Program-made: the position numbers and the translations under genes
DNA from: Isoetes taiwanensis
Lineage: Eukaryota > Streptophyta > Lycopodiopsida > Isoetales > Isoetaceae
NCBI GenBank assembly: GCA_021234155.1
Contig: JAJEKV010000031.1
Location: 14,627,748-14,691,747 of the forward strand
Length of the DNA: 64,000 bases
Direction of reading: 5' to 3'
Shown here: positions 25,179 to 36,918 of the stretch, piece by piece
Position numbering within the stretch: position 1 is the stretch's first letter
Layout: the number at the start of each line of letters is the position of its first letter
Notes under the pieces: model-generated
What the model was told of the DNA's origin: nothing
What the model saw: only the letters and a program-made list of their open reading frames with translations
Database searches by the model: none

Positions 25179-25826
25179 TGATATGGTTTAAGGTTAATAA
25201 CTAATAATGGTGCTCAGAGTGGCCTTGCATGGAACAATATTTATTGATATGATCAAGTAAGAAAGTCATTCAGTATGTCTAAGTCTTGATATTATCAAGG
25301 AGAGAGAGCTAAAAATAAACCTTGACCTTTATTTAGAAGCAAAAAAAGCAAAAAAGGTATTATTACCTATGAATAAAAGGACAACTTTAACACGTGATAT
25401 CTCTGCGACCACAAGTCAGAAATCAGCGATCCTTACCTTCTGAAAAGCCCTTGAAGTCTAGTTTCCAGATTGGGCTTGGTTGCCTATAGATTCCTTACGG
25501 TTTGAAAGTTATGCCCAGAAAGGTGCATAGGGTCTAAAATTTCGACCGCACAAACTAAATCACTTTCTTCCTATGTTGTTGATGTGCCGGGCCTTACCTT
25601 CTAGTATCTTCTCTTGTTCCTTGCTTGATCATATCATTAGAAGGAGTTCATGTAACACCAGTGGTTGGTGGCTAGAGAGAGCTTGTTCTTATACAGTCTT
25701 GCGGAGTAGCTTGACTTGATGATATCTCTTCTAGTTGGTCCAGTTGGGTGGTAAATCGAGTACCATGTGGTGTTTTACTTTCTAATATGTTGATGAATTT
25801 GCAGGAAGAATAGAGCATTAGTAACA
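25179..25826 (+). repeat. 5' LTR
   Basis: 648 bp beginning TGATATGGTTTAAGG and ending GTAACA. It matches the 3' LTR almost throughout, with a small indel near 25,480 (GGTTGCCTATAGATTCC against GGTTATATTCC) and scattered changes. Confidence 0.88.
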
Positions 25827-26619
25827 ATTGGTATCAGAGCTCAGTTCCGGTCTTTACCAGCAGAGCTGTGGGTGATGGAAGAGTTGGAAATTTGAGTGGC
25901 TTAGCAGCACTCAAAATATCTTAAGGAAATAGGTTACGTCTTGTCTGGTATGAAGTTGATGTTTAAGGATTATGGTTAGAATCTTTAGATATTTCTTATT
26001 GCATCCCGAGGAGGGGGAGGAATTGATATGGTCTGTGGGGTATGGGATAAAGCCTGGAAAGGTTGGGGCCCATTGGATAACGATTTCCTTGAAGGATCCG
26101 CCCTTTTGGCGTGTTGGTTAGTATTACGGAAAAATTTACCCTTAAAACCTTGTTACAAGCGTTGAATTTTGTCTAGATGGACTCGGAAAGAACTATTCTA
26201 TATTTAGTTATGGTATAGCAACGAGTGAGTTTTAAGAACTGATGTATTTCTATGAGGAATGTCAAATTTTAAAAATCTAAAAACTGAAAAGCTTGACGGT
26301 AATGGTTCAATGCTAACTAAGTTCACGTTGGCATATTGGGTGGAAAATTTTCGTGAACTTATGTTAGGTGATACATGCAGTTAGCAGTTACTGGGTTTGC
26401 AGGTTCTAAAGTTGTGGTTGAGTTTTCGCAGAACATGGACATTGCGATGTAAATGAGACTTGCGCAGGAGTAAAAGCGAACTTTGCCAAAATTCCTTATT
26501 AACGATTATAAGGATGTCAAGTCCTCTAAGTAAATTGAGGCCATTTCTAATAGAATTGAAACGAAAACCTTTGTCGGACAACGGATTACCAGAAATTTTT
26601 AGCCTAAAGGGCTGGACTT

Positions 26620-26840
26620 GAATATTTCTAGTTGTGGATTCAACTAGGGTTGCAACTATGGATTTGGTTGTGGTAGATATTTCTAGCTGTGGATTCAACT
26701 AGGGTTGCAACCATGGATTTGGTTGTGGTAGATATTTCTAGTTGTGGATTCAACTAGAGTTGCAACCATGGATTTGGTTGTGGTATATATTTCTGATTGT
26801 GGATTCAATCAGGGTTGTAACCATAGACTTGGTTATGTTA
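26620..26840 (+). repeat. 55-bp minisatellite inside the LTR element
   Basis: Four tandem units of the form GATATTTCTAGTTGTGGATT + CAACTAGGGTTGCAACCATG + GATTTGGTTGTGGTA. The last unit is the most diverged. It lies in the internal region and has no open frame across it. Confidence 0.85.
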
Positions 26841-27009
26841 TTCTGCCATATAATTCTTGATCGAGGAAATAAGTTTATTCCTAAGAAGGGAAAGACTAAC
26901 ACGCTTTTCAAAAATTGATTGAAGATCAATTTTGAAAAGGGATCTTTGATGGTTTCCTTTCAGGTTTAATGATGATCGAGGACAATCATGTTTTGAGAAG
27001 GGAAGGAAT

Positions 27010-27649
27010 TGATATGGTTTAAGGTTAATAACTAATGATGGTGCTCGGGGGAGTGGCCTTGCATGGACAATATTTATTGATATGATCAAGTAAGAAAGCC
27101 ATTCAGTATGTCTAAGTCTTGATATTATCAAGGAGAGAGCTAAAAATAAACCTTGACCTTTATTTAGAAGCAAAAAAGGCAAAAAAGGTATTATTACCTA
27201 TGAATAAAAGGACAACTTTGAGACGTGATATCTCCACGACCACAAGTCAGAAATTGGCGATCCTTATCTTGCTGAAAAGCCCTTGAAGTCTAGTTTCCAG
27301 ATTGGGCTTGGTTATATTCCTTACGGTTTAAAAGTTATGCCCAGAAAGGTGCATAGGGGTCTAAGCTGACTGCACAGTTAAATCTGCTTATTCCTATGTT
27401 GTTGATGTGCCGGGCCTTACCTTCTAGTATCTTCTCTTGTTCCTTGCTTGATCATATCATTAGAAGGAGTTCATGTAACACCAGTGGTTGGTGGCTAGAG
27501 AGAGCTTGTTCTTATACAGTCTTGCGGAGTAGCTTGACTTGATGATATCTCTTCTAGTTGGTCCAGTTGGGTGGTAAATCGAGTACCATGTGGTGTTTTA
27601 CTTTCTAATATGTTGATGAATTTGCAGGAAGAATAGAGCATTTGTAACA
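27010..27649 (+). repeat. 3' LTR
   Basis: 640 bp, beginning TGATATGGTTTAAGG and ending GTAACA, the direct partner of the LTR at 25,179. The divergence between the two indicates an old insertion. Confidence 0.88.
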
Positions 27650-27767
27650 ATGTGGGTATGATGAAGGCAATTAGAAACATGACAGAATGTCAAAGAGGGA
27701 CACTTATGCATAATCTATATGTTGTTGCACATGTTGAGGCGTATAACAAGAGCTCTAATAAAAAGAT

Positions 27768-28260
27768 TTATAGAACATATTGATACAATAGTAAACAGAC
27801 CTGTTTAAGACTAGCAATCTTATCCGCAATAACTTCAACTGCTAATGAGCATGCTATTTCTGCAGAATCACGTCCATATACAATTGCATTATCGCGATTC
27901 CATGAAAACAGATTTTGGTTCGATATGTCATTAAATGCATTACATGCATATTCCAGACACTCACACTTTCCATACATATTGACAAGTGCAATTTCGACAT
28001 CCACAATGATGAAGGTGATTTTCTCTGGTTTTACATCTACCACCATTTTTTGAAAGAATTTAAGGGAATTACTTTCTTGCCCATGTTGCACATATGTTGC
28101 AAGCATAAAACATAAATTGGCATCTTTCACACTTCCGCATTTCCCATACATGTTGATGAGTGCGTTTTATGTATAGGTGAAAAGATTTAGGTGGCATCTT
28201 GCGCATTATGTGTATTGTATTCATAGTAAATAAGTGGGATGGTTCGGCGTGAAAGCACAT
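27768..28260 (-). pseudogene. PPR gene relic (PLS type)
   Basis: The minus-strand frame holds MYGKCGSVKDANLCF.., YVQHGQESNSLKFFQKM.., LVNMYGKCECLEYACNAF and NQNLFSWN, typical PPR S/L/P motifs. The 127-codon frame lacks upstream and downstream repeats. A second frame carries the upstream remainder, so the gene is frameshifted and truncated. It abuts the LTR element, which may have interrupted it. Confidence 0.75.
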
Positions 28261-28319
28261 ATTGTACTACAACAAAAATCATTATTGCAATGTATGTTCT
28301 AAACTATCTACTTTTTTGG

Positions 28320-28560
28320 ATTTTGTGGGGGGTTGCCCTTAAGGCCAAATTTGCATAGGTGTAATTTAGAATGGTAGGCGAATCTCAGATTTTCGAGATT
28401 AGTTATATTGGTGAATTTCTCCCGGCTAGAATAATATCTAGCATTATGACAAGGGGTTGTTTTTGTACTTTTATAGGTTTTTCCTATGGTTTTACTATGA
28501 TTTGGCTGCCCTATTGCGCATGGTGTACTAATTAGTACTTCTAGAGTGCATCTAGTATTT
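28320..28560 (+). repeat. dispersed repeat, left member
   Basis: The segment from TCTAGCATTATGACAAGGGG to TCTAGAGTGCA (28,436-28,550) matches 30,822-30,935 in the same orientation. A GGGGGTTGCCCTTAAGGCC motif lies about 110 bp before it, and a related one lies before the right member. Confidence 0.6.
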
Positions 28561-30305
28561 CCATGCACCTTGTGTCATTTTTTTTTCCCTTGGCGATTTA
28601 ATGGTCACAACATTATTTTGTTATGTAAAACACATTATATTATGGCCCTTCACATGCAAGCATCGAGCAGACAAAGATTAGGGCTTCTTGCCCGTGGTCG
28701 TTTCATAAGGCAGACAGGTATGCCAAAGTTTAGGGTTTACTGGCCGCTTGGAGCAGGTTGTTTTGCTAGATATTGCAGATGCCCCTCACTCCTAAGTTAG
28801 GACAAGGAATCCAAGCAGTTCTGGCTGAGCTATTTCGTGGCCTGCATCGCCCATTACTGCATTGATCAGAGATAGCCCATTTCGGCATCGAACAGGGTAT
28901 TTTAGGGTTTCTTTAGAAGCCACTCCGTCCCTTTTGAGAAGAAGCCACAAAGTCCTGAGCTTGTTGGAGAGTATGGATTCAGATTCATCTGTTAGTGAGA
29001 GAGTTTAGGGGATCCGTGATGCTACTAGAATGCTTCTTGCTTTCGGATTTAGATAAAAACAACCAGAGGCGAATGTTTTTAGGCATTCAACAATTTATTA
29101 ACGTGATTGAGCAAAATTTATTCTGATTCCACAAAATGGAGTAAGTAGTTGTCATTGTCATTGCTTCTTGGGAAAAAAAAAATTATTACTTCTTATTATA
29201 AACTTTATGGAAGAGGCCTTGCAAAACCTTCCGGTGGCATCTTTACAAATCTTCCGGAGTCTCGCCTATTCCAAAGCTCATCATCGTCAGGGATCAGTTG
29301 ACATGGATTACCGATAGTTGTGATCATAAGACCCTATAGATTTCAAAGCTGGAAACACGTAAATTCGAAACTCCACATTAATTGTCTCAAGAATGGAAGT
29401 GGTATTTTAATATGAAATATTATAATCATAGCTAATGGCCTTAATTTAAATAATATTATGGAGTTAGCCTCCATCTACGCCAGAAAAGTAGTTCGAGCAC
29501 GCTACATCGACATGTTTAGATTGCTATTATGGTCTTCATCACTGAGCTGGCTACTTCAACGTAAGCAGGTTGTATGGGCATCCTCGGCAAAGGCAAGGTC
29601 TAGGCACATGTTTAGTGAATATTCTAATGAATAGCACATGTTATTGTCTCATTCATTGCATCACAATGTCTTGGTATTTTAATGTGTACTTGGATCCTCC
29701 GGGCTCGGGCTTCTAGGTTCGGTGGCCTAGGTTGCTCTGGGATTCTCGTGTCATCTGTGTTCTCTGTATTTGTGCTCTATGACACCAGGCATGGCTTCCT
29801 CACAGGTGTAGCTTCCTGGTGCGGATGCACGTCGAACCCATGGTATACATTGTTGATAACAGAAAGGAAAATGGTACTGCAAAGCAGTCTCCTGCATCTC
29901 AATGCCATAAGAATAGTAGCTTCAAATGAAGAGGTCCACCTTGTTTTCAAGATCATGTAGGATCCATGAGTCTTGCAGGTCTTGTTGCTGGGCAACAGTA
30001 TCCTCAGTCACTAGTTATACACAAATAAGAAAATTTAGCATACATTAAGATACGCACCATGTGATAATATTTTTTTCTTCGTCTTTCTGAAAATAAAATT
30101 TCTAATATTAAGCTAAATATCCATCCACGTAGTCCAACAAGTCTCTAAATTATATTGTTCAAGAGATGCTTTTGCTGTACTCTGCTAAAATCTATTGTTT
30201 TTGGAGACCTTAGGGCATGTAATAAGACTGTGAACTCCTCCATGGACATATGCATTTGTTTTGGAGTATCTTCATCTCGTGTTTTTGATAATGGACAGCC
30301 CATTA
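28561..30305. other. intergenic, nothing recognised
   Basis: No supported gene. A 92-codon plus-strand frame at 29,682 lacks any domain. Confidence 0.5.
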
Positions 30306-30309
30306 TATA

Positions 30310-30590
30310 AGAATAGAATAGAATAGAATTTCTGACGTCCACAAAGACCAAGAGGCCATGGGACCCATACAATGGCCTAGTACAACCATTACTACTAGGA
30401 TTAAAAACCCTTGCCTCAAAAGATTTTCAAGGGAAAAACCTTTGCAGTAATAATAATATTAGACAAGCAAGAAGAAAATATAAGTAGGCGATGACTACTG
30501 AGGGCACAATAATTGAACCCCAGCTCATATAATTTGATCACTTGGAAGCAAAATATCAAAGAAGCAATTGACTACACCTTGCAATTATAG
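30310..30590 (-). mobile_element. SINE-like element with an (AGAAT)n tail
   Basis: The minus-strand head near 30,585 has TGTAGTCAATTGC (box-A-like). GGGGTTCAATTATTG at about 30,520-30,506 is box-B-like. The far end reads GGCC.TGGG.CC.. then (ATTCT)n, seen as GAATA units at 30,312-30,330 on the plus strand. The sequence before the tail (ACGTCCACAAAGACCAAGAG, GCCATGGGACCCA) resembles the same place in the SINE at 1.9-2.2 kb. Confidence 0.5.
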
Positions 30591-30749
30591 CTGCATCCAT
30601 GGGCAGTGATTTCCTCTATCGCTGACCTGCCAGAACTGCAGGATTGATGATGCGATGGAGACTAATACAAAGTGGCAAACCCCTCCAAACCGTCTGATTG
30701 GTACATCGAATGGTACAAACCAGAATATTTCTCCAACCCAACACCGAAG

Positions 30750-30940
30750 CAAGGGTTTGCCCTTTGGGCAACCCCAAAAAAAAAAAAAATTTAATTGATT
30801 AAAATGCATGGCTTAATATGTAGCATTATAACAGGGGGCTTTTTTTGTGTTTTTGTACTGTTTTCTCTAAGGTTTTTATATGATTTGGTGGCCGTATTCA
30901 TCCAGGTGTACTAAATAGTATTTCTAGAGTGCACCCTTTT
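30750..30940 (+). repeat. dispersed repeat, right member
   Basis: A GGGTTTGCCCTTTGGGCAACCCC foldback and poly-A are followed by TAGCATTATAACAGGGGG through TTTCTAGAGTGCACC, matching 28,436-28,550. It could be a solo terminus of a small non-autonomous element. Confidence 0.55.
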
Positions 30941-31117
30941 GTTAGCCGTTGATTTTAGAAAAGGGGGCAAATCCTGTGGTGGAGGGTTCTTTTGTGGTAG
31001 ATGTGAATATCCTCGCATTATTTTTAGGGTTGTGTGGATGGCCATAATCAAGGTACAGAAAAAAGGACCTCGGTTTGGTTACGAGCTTCAAATCCCCTTT
31101 CTAAACTTGGCTGCGGG

Positions 31118-32815
31118 ATGCATCAGCTCAAACTCGAAGAAGTTGTACAGATGACAGACCAGGGGCTTAAGCCAGATGCAGTATTGTGTAATATAAGTGG
31201 ACTTTGCAAGGCCAGAAAGGTTTCTGATGCTCTCATGTTTTTTAGAACCATGTCTAAGTCATGCGTTCCAGATCAGGTCACTTACTCTACCATCAGTGGC
31301 TTGTGCAAGGAAAGGAAGGTCGAAGTGATCACATATAACAGCCTCATCAATGGCCTCTGCAGGGCAAACAAAATGGAGAAGGCGCATGAGCTTTTGGCAG
31401 AGATGTGCAAAAGGGGATACAAGCCCCATATTTTCACCTTCACCACTTTGATTGGAGGGCTCTTAAACTGCAAAGTCGATGAGGCCATGCATCTTGTTGA
31501 GGATGTCGTCTCAAGAGGAGAGGTATTTCCCCGATGTTGTCACCTATTCCCAGGCTTATGGGTGGTCTTTGCAAAGAAGAAAGGTTGGTTGAAGATGGGG
31601 ATGAAAAATGGAAGCGAAGGAAAGTGATGGGAAAGGAGGTTTTGGGATATGGAAAGTAATCTAAGAGGATGCAAAAACCATGGCTAAGTTGGGGATCCCT
31701 TGGTGGATATAATGGCATCCATGAAAGCAAGAAACTACTCGATTATCCGCCAATTATCGGGATAAGCACCGATCCATGCTGACGGTGATATACCATCCGG
31801 GACACTCACGGTCATGGAAGAGGAGGAGGCGTACTGACATCTGTTGTCAAATGGGAGCGTTGGGAGCAGGTGTTCCTTGAAACCGAGGAGCAGGAGAACC
31901 CGCTTTTGTTTTGAAGGTCGATTTTAGTTCCAAACAACGTGCTGAAGTTATCTCTAGTTAATACTCTAATTGGAAGGCTAAGACCGAATCATGATCGAGT
32001 CCTGCTATTGTTTCACTTTTATTAAACATTTTAAGTGTTGTTCTTAGTAATGAGAAATGATATTGTGATTGTATACAAATTATGGCTGAGTTTTATTTAT
32101 CCATTTGTAGACCGAGCCAACTTGAAGATGTTTGCCTTGAAATGAGGACTTCCAAGAAGCCTCAATCTATGATAAGCGCAGATTTGCGCTATCATGGAAA
32201 ATGATGCTGTTTCCGGGTTATGGATGAATTGAAAAGCACCGCACTATTTAAAAAATGGTGCAAAGTGGCTGCACCCAATGTCATTACCTACAACACACCG
32301 ACACCGGGTTTCGCAAAATTTCGGAAAACTAGATGGGGCCTTGGATCTTCCGAAATGTTATGGTAGAAAGCGGCTTTCATCCGGATTTGGATGGGGCCTT
32401 TGCAAAGATGGCGTAATGGAGGATGCCTTTCACTCCCGAGAACCATGAGTGAGAATGGTCGCAAACCGTATTTTCACATATAATACTTTGTTAGATGGAT
32501 TTTTTAAATTTGGTAGAATTGAGAAAGCACATGAGCTACCGAAGGAGATGATTTCAAAGGCTGCAATCCAAATGAGATCACCATCAACATAATTGTTGAT
32601 AGTGTCACAAATCTAGCAACTATGAAGGTGCACATGAACTTCTTCATTATCTTACACAAAGGGTTTTGATCCCTGATATTTTCACTTACACCACCATCAT
32701 GGACAAAGGCTGCAAAAGAAGGCATGCTCTTGGCCTCTATGTAGAGATGGTGAAAAGAGGTCAAGTGCCTAATGTTTTCACCTTTACACAGCGGCTTATT
32801 GTTTTGCCATAAGCG
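31118..32815 (+). pseudogene. P-class PPR pseudogene (Rf-like style)
   Basis: The first 400 bp give P-type 35-residue repeats in one frame: KPDAVLCNISGLCKARKV.., MSKSCVPDQVTYSTI.., VITYNSLINGLCRANKMEKA, KRGYKPHIFTFTTLIGGL. One unit is shortened (KERKVEVITYN lacks about ten residues). After about 31,530 the frame breaks. Further units reappear: GLCKDGVMEDAF and FTYNTLLDGFFKFGRIEKAH near 32,395-32,530, and GQVPNVFTF near 32,770, separated by stops and about 450 bp of unreadable sequence. P-class proteins act on organellar RNA. This copy cannot make a normal one. Confidence 0.8.
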
Positions 32816-33070
32816 GCTTATTGTTTTGCCATATGCTTATGAATGCTTGCCATGACAAAACAGGCTTGCATTGATACCAGCACATGTTACTATATGCACT
32901 AGCATATGCATGACAATGTGCAGTTTTCATATATTTGGGCGGCTCTTGGTATGCAATGTACAGAATTGAGATTACAAAATGTACTCATAGTTGTTTGCAA
33001 TGGGAATAATTTGTTTGTCTTGATGTTATTGTGCTTTTTAGTAATTAATATTTAGGCCCATAAAGTTTAC
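32816..33070. other. intergenic; short direct repeat
   Basis: GCGGCTTATTGTTTTGCCATA is repeated in tandem at about 32,798-32,842. Nothing else is seen. Confidence 0.5.
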
Positions 33071-33073
33071 CTG

Positions 33074-33350
33074 GGTGCATATTCACACGAGGGGTTACGT
33101 AGGGCAGCGAGAGCCCCAAAAATATATTTACAAGACATGTATAAAATTAATACCATTAAGTACATTCTCTCAAACCTTATAGTATTTTACAAATCTCAAT
33201 ATACAGTATAGAAAAACTTGTACATGCATATCCCACAAACGAGGATCGCTATGTACGGTTCAGATCAAGGAATAAAGGGCAAATATGCCCATCCGACAGC
33301 TCTCGATGCCCGGAGTAACCCCCCCGTGTGAATATGCACCCAAACCAAAG
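33074..33350. mobile_element. MITE-like foldback element
   Basis: The left end (GGGTGCATATTCACACG.GG, then GTTACGTAGGGC and GAGAGCC, 33,074-33,117) is the inverted partner of the right end (CTCTCGATGCCCGG, GTGTGAATATGCACCC, 33,301-33,347). The 180 bp between has no coding potential. One matching end also occurs at 4.15 kb, so this is a family. Confidence 0.65.
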
Positions 33351-33539
33351 GGGGTTTAAGGGGGATTTTAATTTTAATGTGTTAAATGCAATGGTTTCTG
33401 TTAATAATGTTAAAAGCTCATCATATGAGGTATTGCATATACTTTTCTTGAAAATTTGGATACATATAGCCCATGAAATCTCCACATGAAATGGATTTAA
33501 TCTATTTATAATATAAAACATTCAAATACCCTATTGTGG

Positions 33540-34339
33540 ATCAAGATTGGATGATTGAGATTGAACCCACTTCTTTTACCCACTTTATTCAATTGCTGAG
33601 ATTGAGACAAAGGTTTTGTGTTGAGCCACTATTGAAAAAATCAAACCATGGTCCACTATTGGTGATCCCCCCCCCCCAAAAAAAAATTATATTTTTGACA
33701 ATGTTAATTGAATGAAGGTTACAATCTGCCATACATGGTGGGGCCAATAAGGCAATGCATCTGAAAGTCGAGGAACAAACACGGAATCCTTTCCCACGAG
33801 ACAATTGGTATGCTCTTTGGTTGGGGGTGGGGATGGAAATTGGGAAGTGCATTCTAGGGGTCCTTAGACCGGCATTACTTAGAAGCGAGTCCTGGAATAG
33901 ATGACCCAATTCCATCCCCCTATAACAAAGAAACTAAAATTTACCTGTTGATCAAGCTAGTTTACTTGTTGAGCACTATAGGAGGGGCGATTTGTTGATC
34001 AAGCAATTTACTTGTTGAGCGATAGGAGAGCCGATTTCCATTTCGAAGACGTATAAAATACTTAGGAAGCATTCTTCCACATCCGCCAGTAACTCTGTGC
34101 CATGTGGCACTGTTTTAAACAAAGAATGTAATTAAAAATTGTTGAGCAACGGAGCAGCGACTGAGCGGAGCAGCGGCGGAGCTTCTACCTGCATTCTGAT
34201 GATTTACCCTGCATTCTGGCCTGTTTACCTAGCATTCCAAGAACTTACCCTGCATTCCGAAGGCTTTTACTTGCTAAAGAATGCTTATAAGGGTTTCCAC
34301 GTTACAAGAAAGGCATGTAGATTGCCTTTCCTTTATACG
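33540..34339 (+). repeat. direct repeat R1 flanking the left recombinase element
   Basis: 800 bp from GATGATTGAGATTGAACCC to CCTTTCCTTTATACG. It is nearly identical to R2 (37,739-38,632), apart from point changes and an 84-bp hairpin present only in R2. It contains a ~50-bp tandem pair (TTACTTGTTGAGC.. twice, 33,955-34,035) and a run of TGCATTCY words (34,190-34,260). It starts and ends without TG..CA and is not followed by a primer-binding site, so it is not a normal LTR. Confidence 0.88.
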
Positions 34340-34343
34340 TAAA

Positions 34344-34362
34344 CGACACTTAGGTGTCATCC
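34344..34362 (+). repeat. 19-bp terminal inverted repeat, left
   Basis: CGACACTTAGGTGTCATCC; perfect complement at 37,677-37,695. Its core GACACTTAGGTGTC is a near-palindrome. Confidence 0.85.
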
Positions 34363-34879
34363 TTCTCCCTTATCCAATGTGGTGGTGACACCTGTCGTTT
34401 TTTATTTGACTTTCATTTTCAGGCATGTAGCCTATATAGTCTACATCCATTTTATTCAGTTGCATTCCAAATGTTTTAGTTGCATTCCAGTATTGAAATT
34501 TTTCACTTGCATTCCAATGAACAGATCATTTTACACTAAATTTCACAGATCATTTTACACAGAAATCATTTGGAACATCATTACAACTCCATCATTACAA
34601 ATATACAAAAAGCACAGATATACAAAAAGCACAGATTATATTTCACAATGAGTACAAAATCATATTTCAAAAAGCACAGATTATATTTCACAATGAGTAC
34701 AGATCATATTCCAGTATCTCCAAAACACATATCATATTCCAGTATTTCAAAAAAAAGTAGACATCATAGCAAGTATTCCAAAATATTCCAAAATATATCG
34801 AATTCTCCTCAAATTCATACCGTTGTATCTTTAGCCCCTTTAACTTTTTACGATAGAAGTTGAAGACGCATTCAAACTT

Positions 34880-36918
34880 TTGTTGGGTCAGATTTTTTTG
34901 GCAATCTGTGCTCATTTTAATCTCAACTGCTCAAGAGATTCCCAATGGCGATTGAGGAAAGCATCATCACCAAGATCATTGTTCTTCAAATATCACCTAC
35001 AAACTTCCAATGTCACCGCAAAATACATTTTCTTGTGCTCTCGTGGTTTGGCGCTTACCACATTTGTCTTTCTTGATCAACTGGCATGATCAATGGATCA
35101 GGTCGTAAAATAGCGTGAATGAGAAGGAGTTGAAGCAGAGAGATACCATGTAAGAGCGTTTGACTATTGTTCCATTCTGAATCTCATCATATTTCTGCAG
35201 CTCATCCTTGTAGACATCCTCGTATAGCCGCCTAGACCCGTCCGGGTTGAATGGTCAGTCCTGCTATTTCCATTGCCGCTTTAACTTGGAGTTCTCAAGG
35301 TCTTATCATACCTGCAACATAGTTTAGTTTAATAAAGTAAACACATTCTGCCAATACTACTAACATTATAGTAATTATTCGACTACAAATAAACTACTAG
35401 CATTCTACAAATTATACTAATAATAGAAAAATACAAGCAATAATGAAAAGAAATGCAGAAATTACAATGTGGAACGCAAAATGTTCTATGACCGCCACTT
35501 TCATTCCGATTTGAAGAGGCACTCCAAAGACGACTTAACCTTTGAAACTAAAGTTGTTCTACCACTCTTATTGCTAAACGAACCATCAATTCCAATCAAC
35601 TTCATCATGTACTTGAGCCATTCTGATATTTTTCTTCCACTAAGGCGGTGTTTGACATTATACCATGCACGCCAAACAACAAAGATTGTTAGAAATATAC
35701 AAATGAAAAAAAGAAAAACAAGAAAAATAGAATGCTTACAAGTTTGCGAGGTGAAATGATTGGTTGCTTGAACAACCAATTCGAATCATCGGCACTGATG
35801 GGATAGTGTCGAAAGAATTGCTTGAAACTTAGAACAACATCATCTTCAAACACGCGAAGTGGCATTCTGAAACTCTCTTCCTGGTACCTATCCATACTGA
35901 CGTCATATGCCTTGGACAGCCGCTCATTATACTCCACAAATTCTTTCTCATTCTCGCAACCTATAGTAAAGTCTGAAAGCTTTGAACCTGCTAGTTCTTT
36001 TTCACCTCTTATGCCAAACCTAGAGACACAATAGTACATTATCCTCTTTTGCAAACCTGCAAAACAGAATATTAGAAACATTCATTAAAATAGCATAAAA
36101 TAAATATAAAATTAAATACAAAAAAAGTTTTACCTTTAGAATGATTTATCGCATGATCGACATCCGCTAACAATGCTTGTTCATCTTGAAATGAGATCTC
36201 GTCCACCTTTTTTCTTTTCTTACATATACCTGGAGTCATCCTAGAGCGTCGCATAGTAGCAACACAAGACAATCTGGCTCTCGTGAAGATAGCAGAAGTC
36301 TTAATGTTAAAAATTGGCTCCTCAATGTGCAATACGCCGCTCCTGTTCGTGTCTAACTAGACACCCAAATCTCCTAAACAAATCCTGAAGCCTGCACAAC
36401 AAAAGTAAACTATTAGAAAATGCATGGAAATAATTAACAGAATCAATAAATTTACTTACGATTCTGACGGGAACAAGCTTCCATCAAGCTTCACAACTTG
36501 AACATGAATGACTCTAACATACCTGCCAATTCCTTCAACTCAAGCTGCTCAATTGTTTTATCGATTGGAATTTTTTTGTGAACTCTCCAGCTATCAAACC
36601 GCCTCCTTGCCCACTGCAACTTAGCCTCAGATTTGCTGATACCGCCATTCTGGATTTCCCTTACCAGATCCTGGTCCAATTCAAGGAATGGTACTACTTT
36701 CCCATTTTCAGATTTGTTTGCATCATCAGGTTCACAGTTACTTTCCAAATCACAACCTGATTCTTTCAAAAACTGCTCTACAGCCTCAACAACAAACTCA
36801 TCTTCCATGTCACTATCTTGATCATCCTGCATGTTAGAAATATCTCCAAGCACAGGGGTTCTAGAAGTACAACCCTCAGGAGTAAGAATGTTGAAGGTCG
36901 GGGCTGAACAATCCATGC
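34880..36918 (-). pseudogene. tyrosine recombinase (Crypton/DUF3504 type), decayed
   Basis: Exons on the minus strand: 36,918-36,460; 36,391-36,134; 36,056-35,740; about 35,680-35,480; then from 35,311 leftwards. Landmarks in order: acidic N-terminus (MDCSAPTFNI..); KLQWARRRFDSWRVHKKIP and KLDGSLFPSES (N-terminal SAM-like DNA-binding part); LQDLFRRFGC; KKRKKVDEIS; catalytic Arg in RFGIRGEKELAGSKLSDF; EFVEYNERLSK; WYNVKHRLSGRKISEWL; SNKSGRTTLVSK (box II, first His replaced by Lys, Arg kept); GVPLQIGMKV then GHRTF in another frame; tyrosine nucleophile in YDKT. Single-base frame breaks occur at about 36,498, 36,310, 35,520 and just after YDKT. Family role is cutting and rejoining DNA through a phosphotyrosine link. 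This copy cannot be translated whole. Confidence 0.82.

Larger units (their letters stand above)
25179..27649 (+). mobile_element. internally deleted LTR retrotransposon
   Basis: Two direct LTRs flank only 1.18 kb of internal DNA. TGGTATCAGAGC at 25,829-25,840, two bases after the 5' LTR, is a primer-binding site complementary to the 3' end of initiator tRNA-Met. A purine tract GAGAAGGGAAGGAA at about 26,995 precedes the 3' LTR. Flanks ATCTG (25,174-25,178) and ATGTG (27,650-27,654) look like a 5-bp target duplication with one change. No protease, integrase or RT is present. A gag-like trace (EKLDGNGSMLTKFTLAYWVE) occurs at about 26,280-26,350. It must have moved, if at all, using proteins from another element. 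Confidence 0.88.

Noticed and set aside
26381-27182. Minus-strand frames of 105 and 114 codons inside the LTR element
   Set aside because: Antisense to the interior minisatellite and the 3' LTR; no domain.
35469-36821. Plus-strand open frames over the left recombinase
   Set aside because: They are antisense shadows of recombinase exons and show no domain of their own.
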